From UBA3839 sp963627995 (lineage in GTDB: Bacteria; Bacteroidota; Bacteroidia; Bacteroidales; Bacteroidaceae), in the NCBI GenBank assembly GCA_963627995.1, contig CAVGCV010000005.1, positions 62,001-126,000 of the forward strand: a stretch of DNA of 64,000 nucleotides. Reading direction: 5' to 3'. Position 1 is the stretch's first letter. The number at the start of each line of letters is the position of its first letter. Below the pieces are notes generated by a model. The model ran no database searches and had not been told where the DNA came from. It was given only the letters and a program-made list of their open reading frames with translations. Position numbers and translations under genes: made by a program. Shown piece after piece: positions 33,544-43,697 of this stretch.

Positions 33544-35937
33544 ATGAGTGCTGATAACGACATGTTGCCGAAGGCTTCGGGCAGTTCGGGAGTTGGCTGC
33601 GGGGTGGCTGCAATTTGGATTGTTGTCGTCGGGCTGTTGCTTTCGGGCATGGTCGCGGTGTTTGCCGTGGCGGAGGGACGGCTGGGCGAGCTTCCGCCAA
33701 TTTCGGATTTGCAGAACCCCATCAACAAGTATGCTTCACGCATTTACACGGCCGACGGGAAACTGATGGGCACATGGAGCTATGCATCGGAGAACCGGGT
33801 GATGGTGTCCTACGACTCGCTTCCGCAAAACCTGGTGAAAGCACTTGTGGCGACGGAGGATGAGCGGTTTTATGAACATTCGGGCATAGACCTCAAGTCG
33901 GTGGGGCGCGCGGTGGTGAAGCGCGGCTTGATGGGACAGGAGTCAGCAGGCGGCGGCAGCACCATCACGCAGCAGCTGGCCAAGCAGCTGTATTCAAATG
34001 TGACGGCCCGGACGACATCGCTCAACCGATTGATGCAAAAGCCGATAGAGTGGTATGTTGCCGTGCAGCTCGAACGCTACTACACCAAGGAGGAAATCAT
34101 CACGATGTACCTCAACTACTTTGATTTCCTGAACAACGCGGTGGGTATCAAGAATGCGGCAAGAACATACTTCGGGTGTGAGCCTATTGATTTGACACTG
34201 GAGGAATGTGCCACGTTGGTGGGAATGTGCAAGAACCCCTCGCTCTACAATCCCATGCGCTATGGAGAACGGTGCCGTGAACGCCGGAACGTGGTGCTGG
34301 CCCAAATGGCGCGCGCGGGCTATCTCACGCAGGACGAGTGTAAGGAGGCGCAGCAAAAACCGCTCGACATGAGCCGCTTCCATCTGACAAGCCACAAGGA
34401 GGGCATGGCGCCCTACTTCCGCGAGTACTTGCGCCGCATCATGATGGCGAACCGTCCGGAGCGCGGCAGCTATGCCTCGTGGCAACGCCAGCAGTTCTAC
34501 GACGATTCGATTGCATGGGAAACAGACCCTCTCTACGGATGGTGCAACAAGCACACGAAGCGTGACGGCTCGCACTATAACATCTATGCCGATGGACTGA
34601 AAATTCACACGACGCTGGACTCGCGTATGCAGGAATATGCGGAGAACGCCGCCTATCAGCATGTTGCGCGAACGTTGCAGCCCCATTTCGAGGCGGAGTT
34701 GCGTGGAAAGGCGCATCCGCCCTACACGGGGCTGAGCGAGGCGAAGGTGCATGAAATCGTGTGGCGTTATGCGCGGCAGACGGAACGCTACCGCCTACTG
34801 AAAGAGCGTGGGGCGAGCGAGGAGGAAATCCGCGCCGAGTTCAACCGCAAGGTACACATGACGCTGTTCGCCTATGACGGCGAGTTCGAAACGGAGATGT
34901 CGCCGCTCGACTCCATCCTTTATTATAAGAAGTTCCTGCGCACGGCCATGATGGCCATGGATCCGCGATCGGGGCAGGTGAAAGCCTACGTGGGAGGGCT
35001 TGATTTTTCCCATTTCCAATACGACAATGTGCTGGGAGGCGGCCGCCGGCAGGTGGGGTCGACCATCAAGCCTTACCTCTACGCCTTGGCCATGATGAAC
35101 GGCTACACGCCGTGTGATGTCGCTCCCAATGTCCCGAAGAGCTACGGCGGATGGACACCGCGCAGTACGCACGCCCGTTACGGCGACATGGTGCCGCTGA
35201 GATGGGGGCTCGCCCAGTCGAGCAACTGGATTTCGGCGTGGGTGATGTCGCAACTCAACCCGCACAACCTCATCGGGCTGATGCGCCAAATGGGCATCAC
35301 GTCGTTGAGCATGGACCCCAACATGACGCTTTGCCTCGGCCCATGCGACATTAGCGTGGGCGAGATGGTGAGTGCATACTCCACGTTCGCCAACTATGGC
35401 GTGCGTGTCGCGCCGTTGTTGGTGACGCGCATTGAGGATGCCGAGGGGCGCGTGGTGGACACGTTTACCCCGCGCATGACCGACGTGATGAAACGCGAGG
35501 AGGCCTATAAGATGATTTCGATGCTGCGGGCCGTCGTCAACGAGGGGACGGGTCGCCGTTTGCGCGGACGCTACAACATCACGGCTGACACGGGAGGCAA
35601 GACTGGTACGACGAACTCGAATGCCGACGCTTGGTTCATGGGCTTCACGCCGAAGATGGTGGTGGGCTGCTGGGTCGGTGGCGAAGACCGCGATATCCAC
35701 TTCGTCAGTGGGGCGCTTGGACAGGGTGCTGCGTCGGCTCTGCCCATCTATGCGCTGTTCATGAAGAGTGTGTATGCCGACCCGACACTGGCACGCGACT
35801 ATGGCATCAGTGCCGCAGACAAGTTTGAAATACCTGCCAACTTCGATATGTGTGAAGACGAACTGTCGGATTTGCCTTCGGCACAAAGCGACAACTCGGA
35901 CGAGGAGGTGATGGGCATTGATGAGAATTTCCAATAA
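33544..35937 (+). CDS. Class A penicillin-binding protein (PBP1A type)
   Basis: 797 residues. A short cytoplasmic tail and one membrane helix (about 22-44) anchor it. The glycosyltransferase (GT51) domain shows EDERFYEHSGID (about 106-117, catalytic Glu) and GGGSTITQQLAKQL (about 138-151). The transpeptidase domain shows the serine box STIK (about 506), SSN (about 559) and KTGTTNSNADAW (about 686). It therefore both polymerises and cross-links peptidoglycan in the periplasm. The C-terminus is acidic (DELSDLPSAQSDNSDEEV). kdsB begins 9 bp after the stop, and an M16 homologue overlaps kdsB, so three envelope-related genes share one promoter. Confidence 0.95.
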   Translation: MSADNDMLPKASGSSGVGCGVAAIWIVVVGLLLSGMVAVFAVAEGRLGELPPISDLQNPINKYASRIYTADGKLMGTWSYASENRVMVSYDSLPQNLVKALVATEDERFYEHSGIDLKSVGRAVVKRGLMGQESAGGGSTITQQLAKQLYSNVTARTTSLNRLMQKPIEWYVAVQLERYYTKEEIITMYLNYFDFLNNAVGIKNAARTYFGCEPIDLTLEECATLVGMCKNPSLYNPMRYGERCRERRNVVLAQMARAGYLTQDECKEAQQKPLDMSRFHLTSHKEGMAPYFREYLRRIMMANRPERGSYASWQRQQFYDDSIAWETDPLYGWCNKHTKRDGSHYNIYADGLKIHTTLDSRMQEYAENAAYQHVARTLQPHFEAELRGKAHPPYTGLSEAKVHEIVWRYARQTERYRLLKERGASEEEIRAEFNRKVHMTLFAYDGEFETEMSPLDSILYYKKFLRTAMMAMDPRSGQVKAYVGGLDFSHFQYDNVLGGGRRQVGSTIKPYLYALAMMNGYTPCDVAPNVPKSYGGWTPRSTHARYGDMVPLRWGLAQSSNWISAWVMSQLNPHNLIGLMRQMGITSLSMDPNMTLCLGPCDISVGEMVSAYSTFANYGVRVAPLLVTRIEDAEGRVVDTFTPRMTDVMKREEAYKMISMLRAVVNEGTGRRLRGRYNITADTGGKTGTTNSNADAWFMGFTPKMVVGCWVGGEDRDIHFVSGALGQGAASALPIYALFMKSVYADPTLARDYGISAADKFEIPANFDMCEDELSDLPSAQSDNSDEEVMGIDENFQ

Positions 35938-35946
35938 CTGTGTGTC

Positions 35947-36705
35947 ATGAAGTTTATAGGTATCATTCCGGCTCGCTTCGCTTCCACCCGTTTTCCAGGG
36001 AAACCGCTGGCCATGTTGGGTGGCAGGACGGTGGTGGAGCGTGTGTTTCGCCAAGTGGAGGGACAGATGGACGCAGTGGTCGTTGCGACCGACGACGAGC
36101 GTATAGAACAGGCTGTGAAAGCATTTGGCGGTCGGGTGGTGATGACAAGCCCGCACCATCGTAGCGGCACAGACCGCTGTTACGAAGCCTTGCAAAAAGT
36201 AGGCGGAACATACGACGTGGTCGTCAATGTGCAGGGTGATGAACCGTTTATCCAGCCCGAACAGCTGGATGCCGTGAAACGTTGCTTCGATGACCCTGCG
36301 ACTGACATCGCAACGCTGGTGAAGCCTTTTTCTGCTTCCGACGGATTCGCGGCGGTAGAGAATCCCAATTCGCCCAAGGTGGTGGTGAACCAACGCATGG
36401 AGGCTCTCTATTTCTCGCGCTCCGTCATCCCCTATGTGCGGGGACACGAGCGTGGAGACGATTGGCTGGCGGCCCATACTTATTACAAGCATATCGGGCT
36501 TTATGCTTATCGGACGGATGTGCTGTCTAAGATTACGCAACTTCCGACATCACCGCTCGAGCTGGCCGAATCGCTGGAACAGCTGCGGTGGCTGGAGAAC
36601 GGCTATAAGATTAAGGTGGGAGTGACGGATGTCGAAACCATCGGCATCGACACCCCCGACGACCTTGCACATGCCGAGACTTTTTTGCACGACCGGATGC
36701 TCTGA
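35947..36705 (+). CDS. kdsB: 3-deoxy-manno-octulosonate cytidylyltransferase
   Basis: 252 residues from MKFIGIIPARFASTRFPGKP, the nucleotide-binding N-terminus of CMP-KDO synthetases. Other signatures are VVATDDERI, HHRSGTDRCYEAL (about 65-78) and VNVQGDEPFI. It activates KDO with CTP for the inner core of lipopolysaccharide. Its TGA overlaps the ATG of the next gene (TGATG at 36703-36707), so translation is probably coupled. Confidence 0.96.
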   Translation: MKFIGIIPARFASTRFPGKPLAMLGGRTVVERVFRQVEGQMDAVVVATDDERIEQAVKAFGGRVVMTSPHHRSGTDRCYEALQKVGGTYDVVVNVQGDEPFIQPEQLDAVKRCFDDPATDIATLVKPFSASDGFAAVENPNSPKVVVNQRMEALYFSRSVIPYVRGHERGDDWLAAHTYYKHIGLYAYRTDVLSKITQLPTSPLELAESLEQLRWLENGYKIKVGVTDVETIGIDTPDDLAHAETFLHDRML

Positions 36706-38009
36706 TGGCTGTAAACTGTCATTCAAAGCCGCCGCGCGCGCAGATGCTTGATGTGCGAATACTACGCCGCCCGGAACGCCGTGTGTTTCCCAACGGCACG
36801 AGAGCCTGCCTTTTGAAGTTGGAGCACACGCCGATTTTGAGGCTTGACTTTCAGTTCGCGGGTGGGCAGTGGCTGCAAAGCCATCCCTTGCAGGCTCGCT
36901 TTGCTTTCCAGATGTTGCGCGATGGCACGCGCTCTTACTCTGCCTGTGAACTTGCGGAACATATCGACAGGCTCGGGGCTACGGTGGAGGCTTCGGCCAA
37001 CCTCTCTTATTCCCATCTTACGGTGTATTGTTTGCGGAAGCATCTTTCCGAAATGCTTCCGATTTTGTTGTCGATGTTGGACGAGCCCTCCTATGACGGG
37101 AATAAGTTTCGGCTCGCTCTTTCGCAAGCTCATGCCGCGTTTATGGTGGGGCGGCAACGAGTTGATACGGTGTGCCGCGAACAGATCTTCCGCCACCTGT
37201 ATGGTTCGGCGCATCCGATGGGGCAATTAGCGACAGAGGAGGATTATGCCTCGCTGACAACTCGCCACCTGCAAGCGTTTCATGCGCGGAATGTGCATTC
37301 GCGTAATTGTGTGCTTTATGTGACGGGTGGGTATGAGGATGAGGACGTGGCACGCATCGTTGAGATGCTGGGAACAAATGCCTGGGGCGGCACGTCGGCC
37401 GAGATGTTTGCAGGCTATGATGAACGCAAGGTGGTTGGCTCGCCCGAACGGAATGTCATACATCGTATGTCGCGCCCGACAGTGCAGGCTTCTGTGATGA
37501 TGGGTTGCCTCCTGCCTGCTGCCGACCATGCGGACACTCCTTATTTGCGGCTGGCCACGACAATTCTTGGAGGCTACTTCGGTAGCCGCCTGATGACAAG
37601 CATCCGGGAAACGCATGGCTACACTTATGACATTCATGGCACGATGCTCACTTTGCCGCATGGCAGCGTGTATGTTATCCAGACGGAAACGCCCAATGAA
37701 TGTGCAAGTCGGATTGGCGATGAGATACGTACTGAATTGATGCGTATGATGGATGAGCCTGTGGGCGAGGACGAGCTGGAGAATGTGAAAAACTACATGA
37801 TGGGCAGCTATCTGCGACGCTATGAGGTGAACCTCGGCTTTCCCTCGCTCCTCATGGGGCTTGTTCCGACGCACCGCACGTTGGATGGTTTGGAGCAGGA
37901 GTGCCGGATGGTGAGAGAGGCAACGGCCGAGGATGTGCAGCGTGTGGCGAAACACTATTTCTCGCCGGCGCGCTTCATGGAGTGTATGACAGGAACATTC
38001 CCTGAATGA
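36705..38009 (+). CDS. M16 (insulinase) family protein lacking the zinc motif
   Basis: 434 residues. Two M16 domains are recognisable from FPNGTRACLLKLEHTPILRL at about 24-43 and from the second-domain stretch ILGGYFGSRLMTSIRETHG at about 287-305. In active M16A/B proteases an HxxEH zinc motif should lie around residue 65; here that segment reads FAFQMLRDGTRSY with no HxxEH, so hydrolytic activity is unlikely. It resembles the inactive partner subunits of two-protein M16 systems. Translation is coupled to kdsB by a TGATG overlap. No catalytic partner is seen in the window. Confidence 0.88.
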   Translation: MAVNCHSKPPRAQMLDVRILRRPERRVFPNGTRACLLKLEHTPILRLDFQFAGGQWLQSHPLQARFAFQMLRDGTRSYSACELAEHIDRLGATVEASANLSYSHLTVYCLRKHLSEMLPILLSMLDEPSYDGNKFRLALSQAHAAFMVGRQRVDTVCREQIFRHLYGSAHPMGQLATEEDYASLTTRHLQAFHARNVHSRNCVLYVTGGYEDEDVARIVEMLGTNAWGGTSAEMFAGYDERKVVGSPERNVIHRMSRPTVQASVMMGCLLPAADHADTPYLRLATTILGGYFGSRLMTSIRETHGYTYDIHGTMLTLPHGSVYVIQTETPNECASRIGDEIRTELMRMMDEPVGEDELENVKNYMMGSYLRRYEVNLGFPSLLMGLVPTHRTLDGLEQECRMVREATAEDVQRVAKHYFSPARFMECMTGTFPE

Positions 38010-38198
38010 CTGCCCCTTGAATCTCGTCCCATAAGGCTGCTCTCGCGCAGGTGGTGTGCTGGCAATGGGTATGTCGAAAACGATCGCAAGATGCGCAGAA
38101 TGCGCTGAAATGCACCAAAAAGAGCCTTTTGCTAAAGCTTGATGTGGATTTTGTGGAGTTTTGGAGACTCTTTCCTTTGTCCTCTCGCCAAAGTTTTC

Positions 38199-38206
38199 TA
38201 ACTTTA
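38199..38206 (+). promoter_or_regulatory. -7-like promoter box of gyrA
   Basis: TAACTTTA, one mismatch from the consensus, 31 bp upstream of the gyrA ATG. The 228 bp between the M16 gene and gyrA contain no other feature. Confidence 0.55.
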
Positions 38207-38237
38207 CGCGGTAAAGAGAAATAATCACAACAGAAAC

Positions 38238-40895
38238 ATGCTGGATCAAGACAGAATTATTAAAGTTGATATCAACGAGAGCATGCGCAAGTCTTATATA
38301 GACTACTCGATGTCGGTCATCGTGTCGCGCGCACTTCCGGACGTGAGAGATGGATTCAAACCTGTGCATCGTCGCATCCTCTATGGAATGCTGGAGGTGG
38401 GGAACACCTACGATAAGCCTTATAAGAAATGCGCGCGCATCGTGGGTGATGTGCTCGGTAAGTACCATCCGCATGGAGACTCTTCTGTGTATGGCGCTCT
38501 TGTGCGTTTGGCGCAGCCGTGGGCTATGCGCTACTGTCTGGTGGACGGACATGGAAACTTTGGTTCGGTGGATGGTGACGGCGCAGCCGCTATGCGATAT
38601 ACAGAGTCGCGCCTTTCGCGCATAGGCGAGGCAATGATGAGCGACCTCTATAAAGAATCGGTAGATTTTGAGGACAACTTCGATGGCTCGCTAAAAGAGC
38701 CGAAAGTGTTGCCAACGCGCATACCCAACTTGCTTGTGAACGGAGCCACAGGCATTGCTGTGGGAATGGCGACGAACATCCCGACGCACAACCTTGCGGA
38801 AGTTATCGATGGTTGTGTGGCAATGATAGACAACCCCGACATTACGGTGGCAGAACTCATGCAGTATGTCAAGGCACCTGATTTTCCTACGGGAGGCATT
38901 ATTTGTGGACTTGATGGAGTGCGTGAAGCCTATGAAACAGGACGTGGCCGTATTGTCATTCGCTCGAAGACAGACATCGAGACGGAGGCTTTGCACGACA
39001 GAATCGTTGTGCATGAGATTCCGTACAATGTCAATAAGTCGGAACTCATCAAGAAAATAGCGGATCTTGCGGGTGAGAAAAAAGTGGAGGGCATTGCCAA
39101 TGTGAACGATGAGTCTGACCGCAACGGGATGCGCATCGTGATAGACATCAAACGTGAGGCCAATGCGAATGTCGTGCTGAACAAACTCTATAAGTTGACC
39201 GACTTGCAGTCGAGCTTCAGTGTGAACTGTATCGCATTGGTGGGTGCTGGGGCGAATAATTCAGGACGTCCAAAACTCCTCTCTTTAAGGGACTGCTTGC
39301 GCTATTTTGTGGAACATCGCCATGATGTGATAATACGCCGCACGAAGTTTGATAAGCGCAAGGCGGAAGAACGGGCTCATATTCTTGAGGGACTGATTAT
39401 TGCGAGTGATAATATTGATGAAGTCGTACGCATCATCCGTGCAGCGAAGTCACCGCAGGAGGCCATTGATAATTTGAAAAGTCGGTTCGAACTTGACGAT
39501 ATTCAAGCGAAGGCTATTGTGGAGATGCGTCTGCGTCAGCTGACGGGGCTTGAGCAGGATAAGTTGCGTGGCGAGTATGCCGAACTGGAGAAGTTGATAG
39601 CCTTTCTCGATTCCATTCTCAATGATCCAGAGCTTTGTAAGAAAGTAATGAAGGACGAACTCTTGGAAGTGAAGGAAAAGTGGGGTGACGAGCGCAAGAC
39701 GAAGATTGACTACACGGCCAGCGAAAACTTTAATCCCGAAGACTTCTATCCCAATGAAAACGTTGTGATTACAATCAGTCATTTGGGTTATATCAAGCGC
39801 ACCTCGCTGTCGGAGTTCCGTACGCAGAAGCGTGGTGGTGTCGGGGCGAAGGCGGGTTCTGCACGCGATGCAGACTTCATTGAACATATTTATCCGGCAG
39901 AGACGCACAACACCATGATGTTCTTTACGAAGAAAGGCCGTTGCTTTTGGATGAAAGTATATGAGATACCTGAGGGCAACAAGACTTTCAAAGGGCGTGC
40001 TGTGCAGAACTTGCTGAACATCGACTCTGACGATAAGGCTACGGCTTTCATCTGTATCAAAAACATCAATGATGCAGAATTTGTGAAGCACCACAATCTG
40101 TTCTTTTGTACAAAGACGGGTAAGGTTAAGAAAACACGCTTTGAGAATTATTCTCGTCCTCGTACCAATGGCCTTAATGCAATAAGTCTGGCGGAGGGTG
40201 ACGAGGTTGTCGGTGTGTCGCTTACATCGGGAAACGACGACATTATCATTGCTAATCATAATGGGCGTGCCATCCGTTTTAACGAAAATGATGTGCGCCT
40301 CATGGGGCGTATGGCATTAGGAGTACGGGGCATGAGACTTGATGGCGGCGACGATGAGGCAATCGGAATGTTGGTCATGGCATGCAATAAACCACTGACA
40401 GAGGAACAATGGACGCAACTTGATGCCGAGGATGGCGATGACGAACCGCAGGATGTGGTGGATGTTGTCGAAATAGAGGACGACACGGAGGATGCCGAGA
40501 ACGTGGCGGATGACTATGCTGAAAACGTCATGGTCGTTTCAGAAAAGGGCTACGGCAAGCGTTCTGCTCTCAGCAGTTATCGTATTACCAAGCGTGGCGG
40601 CAAGGGTGTGAAAACCCTTAACGTGACAGAAAAGACTGGTAAACTTGTTGCCATTAAGGCTGTGACGGACGACGACGACTTAATGATTATTAACAAGAGC
40701 GGAGTTGCGATTCGGCTGGCCATCAGCTCCATCAAGACAACAGGGCGAGCTACGCAGGGCGTTCATGTGATTGACTTGAAGAAACGCAATGATGTCATCA
40801 GCAGTGTGTGTCGCGTGGCTCATGCCGATGATGAGGATGTCGCGTCCGAGAATGGAGATGAATCCGCATACTCACATCCAGATGCAGAGGAGTGA
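38238..40895 (+). CDS. gyrA: DNA gyrase subunit A
   Basis: 885 residues from MLDQDRIIKVDINESMRKSY. The breakage-reunion core contains YSMSVIVSRALPDVRDG (about 23-39), the quinolone-resistance region YHPHGDSSVYGALVRLAQP, and the catalytic Tyr in MRYTESRLSRI (about 121). The GyrA box, needed for DNA wrapping, is QKRGGVGAKAG (about 534). Six-bladed propeller repeats follow, interrupted by an acidic loop (AEDGDDEPQDVVDVVEIEDD). With GyrB it introduces negative supercoils. The position equivalent to E. coli Ser83 is Ser, and Asp87 is replaced by Gly; whether that is usual in the phylum should be checked. GC is clearly lower here than in the left half of the window. Confidence 0.96.
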   Translation: MLDQDRIIKVDINESMRKSYIDYSMSVIVSRALPDVRDGFKPVHRRILYGMLEVGNTYDKPYKKCARIVGDVLGKYHPHGDSSVYGALVRLAQPWAMRYCLVDGHGNFGSVDGDGAAAMRYTESRLSRIGEAMMSDLYKESVDFEDNFDGSLKEPKVLPTRIPNLLVNGATGIAVGMATNIPTHNLAEVIDGCVAMIDNPDITVAELMQYVKAPDFPTGGIICGLDGVREAYETGRGRIVIRSKTDIETEALHDRIVVHEIPYNVNKSELIKKIADLAGEKKVEGIANVNDESDRNGMRIVIDIKREANANVVLNKLYKLTDLQSSFSVNCIALVGAGANNSGRPKLLSLRDCLRYFVEHRHDVIIRRTKFDKRKAEERAHILEGLIIASDNIDEVVRIIRAAKSPQEAIDNLKSRFELDDIQAKAIVEMRLRQLTGLEQDKLRGEYAELEKLIAFLDSILNDPELCKKVMKDELLEVKEKWGDERKTKIDYTASENFNPEDFYPNENVVITISHLGYIKRTSLSEFRTQKRGGVGAKAGSARDADFIEHIYPAETHNTMMFFTKKGRCFWMKVYEIPEGNKTFKGRAVQNLLNIDSDDKATAFICIKNINDAEFVKHHNLFFCTKTGKVKKTRFENYSRPRTNGLNAISLAEGDEVVGVSLTSGNDDIIIANHNGRAIRFNENDVRLMGRMALGVRGMRLDGGDDEAIGMLVMACNKPLTEEQWTQLDAEDGDDEPQDVVDVVEIEDDTEDAENVADDYAENVMVVSEKGYGKRSALSSYRITKRGGKGVKTLNVTEKTGKLVAIKAVTDDDDLMIINKSGVAIRLAISSIKTTGRATQGVHVIDLKKRNDVISSVCRVAHADDEDVASENGDESAYSHPDAEE

Positions 40896-40964
40896 GGTGT
40901 GGCAAAGTCTAGCTAATGGGACGAAGAAACAATAATATACTTATTAAACAATAAATTTTTGCGT

Positions 40965-42203
40965 ATGAAACGGTTATTATTAGTGTGTGCAGTGCTGACG
41001 TTGTCGGTGTCTGCATTTGCCCAAAAGGCCAATGTCCGTAAGGCAAAATCCACAATCGAGTTTGCGCAGGCGAACTACACGCTCAGCAATCTTGATGAAA
41101 AGAAACTTGAGACGGTTCGTGAACTTATGGCCGATGCGCTGACTAATCCCGAATCTGCCGTTATGGCTGATGCCTGGAAGATTGCGGCACAGCTAAAGCT
41201 GTACGATATGAATGCAATGATTCAGCAGCGCATTGCGAACAACAACCAATTTGTTGATGCCAAAGCCTTTTTCCAGAATCAATACGACATCATTACTTAT
41301 TTGGAGAAGTACGACCAGCTTCTCAACACTCCCAATGAAAAGGGAAAACTTCCGAAAGAAGAACTGCGCCATAAGGAACGTGCCAATGCCCAACTGATGG
41401 CAAAGGGACCGCGTGACAACTTGTTTATTGCCGCCACCAATATGGTGAACACTGACCCGGCTGCTACGGTGAAGTATCTTGACCTCTATTATGAGACGTT
41501 CACTGATTCGCTTTTCAATGGCATGGACTTGAAGGCTGGGGACTCCCATCTTACGGACAGCTACTACATCTATGCCGTGGCGTTGAAAAACTCCAATGGC
41601 GATAAGGGTAAGATTGAAGAGAGCCTTGCCAAAGCTCTCGATTCTCAGAACTATGGGAAGAATGCTTGCTTTGAGTTGATGACTATGAAGAAGGATGCAG
41701 GCGACATGGAGGGATGGAGAACGTATTGTGCGCTTGCGATGGAAAAATACCCAACCGAAGGCATATTCGCTCGTCTGCTGATGCAGGAATATGTAAACGA
41801 GAAACTATGGGATAAGGTTGTCGCACTGGCCGAAAAGACCATTGCGCACAACAAGGAGGCGAATGTTACGGACGAGTGGCCGTATTATTTCAAAGCTGTC
41901 TCTTTTTTCTCGAAGGAACAGTATGAGCCGGCCTACGCGGCTTTCGTGGAGACCGTGGAGGTGAAACCCGACTTCGTGGATGCGCTTGCTGGTGCTGGCA
42001 AGACGGCCTGGAAGATAGCTCAAGACAACGCGAAGAACGCCGCGAAGAGCAAGGAATGGTACAACAAGGCCATCATGCAGTTTGAGAAAGCACGTGAAGT
42101 AGCCCCTGACCAGCCCGACCAATGGGGTTATTCATTGTATGCTTGCTACAACAACACGGGCAATATGGCCAAGGCGGCTCAGTTCAAGAAGTACGCCAAG
42201 TAA
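40965..42203 (+). CDS. Exported helical (TPR-like) protein
   Basis: 412 residues from ATG 40965, a signal peptide MKRLLLVCAVLTLSVSAFAQ; a TTG six bases earlier is less likely. The mature part is helical with loosely repeated segments resembling tetratricopeptide repeats, best seen at the C-terminus: YFKAVSFFSKEQYEPAYAAF, then KEWYNKAIMQFEKAREVAP and YACYNNTGNMAKAAQFKKYA. Such proteins scaffold complexes in the periplasm; no specific partner can be named. It begins 69 bp after gyrA without a clear promoter box and may be co-transcribed. Confidence 0.85.
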   Translation: MKRLLLVCAVLTLSVSAFAQKANVRKAKSTIEFAQANYTLSNLDEKKLETVRELMADALTNPESAVMADAWKIAAQLKLYDMNAMIQQRIANNNQFVDAKAFFQNQYDIITYLEKYDQLLNTPNEKGKLPKEELRHKERANAQLMAKGPRDNLFIAATNMVNTDPAATVKYLDLYYETFTDSLFNGMDLKAGDSHLTDSYYIYAVALKNSNGDKGKIEESLAKALDSQNYGKNACFELMTMKKDAGDMEGWRTYCALAMEKYPTEGIFARLLMQEYVNEKLWDKVVALAEKTIAHNKEANVTDEWPYYFKAVSFFSKEQYEPAYAAFVETVEVKPDFVDALAGAGKTAWKIAQDNAKNAAKSKEWYNKAIMQFEKAREVAPDQPDQWGYSLYACYNNTGNMAKAAQFKKYAK

Positions 42204-42236
42204 GTCCGTCCGGACATTTGCAGAAGAATAGTATTA

Positions 42237-42271
42237 GGCTCGCCGCAGAGATACTCTCTTTGCGGCGAGCC
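42237..42271 (+). terminator. Possible terminator hairpin after the TPR-like gene
   Basis: An 11-bp stem (GGCTCGCCGCA at 42237-42247, TGCGGCGAGCC at 42261-42271) has a 13-nt loop. No T-tract follows, so it may instead be an attenuator or processing site. Confidence 0.5.
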
Positions 42272-42311
42272 GCGTATTGGGGCGTTCCGCAATCTTCGTG
42301 GATGCGTAGCG

Positions 42312-43655
42312 GTGCGTCGTGCAATAAAACGCGTGGTACAGACGTTATTCACTACGAACCGACGTTTCATCTTGTTTGCCATAGTGTTCGAACGTATACG
42401 TAAAATTAAGATAGTGCTGGTGGTGGTGGCCGTCGTTATCGCCCTTGCATCGCTGTTGGCATCCCACTGCCTTACGCGCGACCTCCAGCAGGAGGAACGC
42501 AACAAGATGGAGGTGTGGGCGGAGGCGATGCGCTCCCTTAATGCAGCGGACGAAAACACCGACTTGAACCTCGTGCTGAAGGTGATAAACGGCAACAACA
42601 CCATTCCCGTCATTGTGCTGGACAAAGAGGGCAACATTCAAACGCACCGAAACTTGGACTTGCATTTCAGCCTGTCGGAGGATTCGGCGGCAATCCTCCG
42701 GCGGCGTGCCGCAGAGATGAAGCGCGACGGCCACTCCATTCGTATTTATCTCGATGCGCATGAAAACCAGGGCGGAACTGCTTTGGAAAACCATAGGACG
42801 CAAGACCGAGCGATGGACTCCGTGAAGAAACGGCCGGATTCGTTTACGGTCATTCAGCCCGTTACGGAGCAGGGCGAAGATTTCATCGAAATCTGCTATG
42901 ACGAATCGCTTCTCCTGCGCCGGCTGACGGTGTATCCGTACATCCAGCTGGGTGTGGTCGTCCTGTTTGTGCTTATCGCCATCTTTGCCCTTTTCACTTC
43001 GATGAAAGCGGAGCAGGACAAGGTGTGGGTGGGGCTCTCCAAGGAAACCGCCCACCAGCTGGGTACGCCGATTTCGTCGCTCATGGCGTGGACGGAAGTG
43101 CTGAAAGAGACGCATCCCGACGACACGCTTCTGCCCGAGATGGAAAAGGACGTGCGGCGATTGGAGCTCATTGCCGAGCGTTTCTCAAAAATTGGCTCTA
43201 TACCCGAGCCGAAACCTGTGGACGTGGGGCAATTGGTGGAGAGGGTGGCGGAATACATGGATCATAGGACATCGCACAAAGTGTCGGTCATTACCCGCCT
43301 TCCGTCCACGCCAATAGTCGTGAACATGGTCGCGCCGCTCTTCGAGTGGGTGCTTGAAAACCTCTGCAAGAACGCCGTCGATGCCATGTCGGGGAATGGA
43401 CAGATTGACGTTGTCTTGTCGGAAAATTCTGATTTCGTGGTGTTTGAAATTCGCGACACAGGAAAAGGCATTCCAAAATCGCATTTCAACTCTGTGTTCA
43501 AGCCTGGCTTCACCACCAAGGAACGCGGATGGGGACTGGGGCTTTCACTTGCCAAGCGCATTGTGGAAAACTATCACAGGGGGCGCATCTTCGTGAAATC
43601 GTCGGAACAGGACAAAGGAACGACGTTTCGAATTGAGTTGCCGAAAGGGGCATAA
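42312..43655 (+). CDS. Sensor histidine kinase
   Basis: 447 residues from a GTG at 42312; no ATG is available before the first membrane helix, and a GTG at 42384 is an alternative. Two helices (about 33-51 and 208-228) bound a periplasmic sensor region. The H-box is KETAHQLGTPISSLMAW with the phosphorylated His near 247. The ATPase shows N-box ENLCKNAVDAM, G1 DTGKGIP and G2 GWGLGLSLAKRI. The HQLGTPISSL form is common in Bacteroidota kinases. No response regulator is adjacent, so it is an orphan kinase here; its signal is unknown. Confidence 0.92.
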   Translation: MRRAIKRVVQTLFTTNRRFILFAIVFERIRKIKIVLVVVAVVIALASLLASHCLTRDLQQEERNKMEVWAEAMRSLNAADENTDLNLVLKVINGNNTIPVIVLDKEGNIQTHRNLDLHFSLSEDSAAILRRRAAEMKRDGHSIRIYLDAHENQGGTALENHRTQDRAMDSVKKRPDSFTVIQPVTEQGEDFIEICYDESLLLRRLTVYPYIQLGVVVLFVLIAIFALFTSMKAEQDKVWVGLSKETAHQLGTPISSLMAWTEVLKETHPDDTLLPEMEKDVRRLELIAERFSKIGSIPEPKPVDVGQLVERVAEYMDHRTSHKVSVITRLPSTPIVVNMVAPLFEWVLENLCKNAVDAMSGNGQIDVVLSENSDFVVFEIRDTGKGIPKSHFNSVFKPGFTTKERGWGLGLSLAKRIVENYHRGRIFVKSSEQDKGTTFRIELPKGA

Positions 43656-43697
43656 GCGGCTTGACCATTTCATCCGTATGGCCAAGCCGCATTTTCT
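43656..43697 (+). terminator. Terminator after the histidine kinase gene
   Basis: An 8-bp stem (GCGGCTTG at 43656-43663, CAAGCCGC at 43683-43690) starts right at the stop codon and is followed by ATTTTCTTG. Confidence 0.65.
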
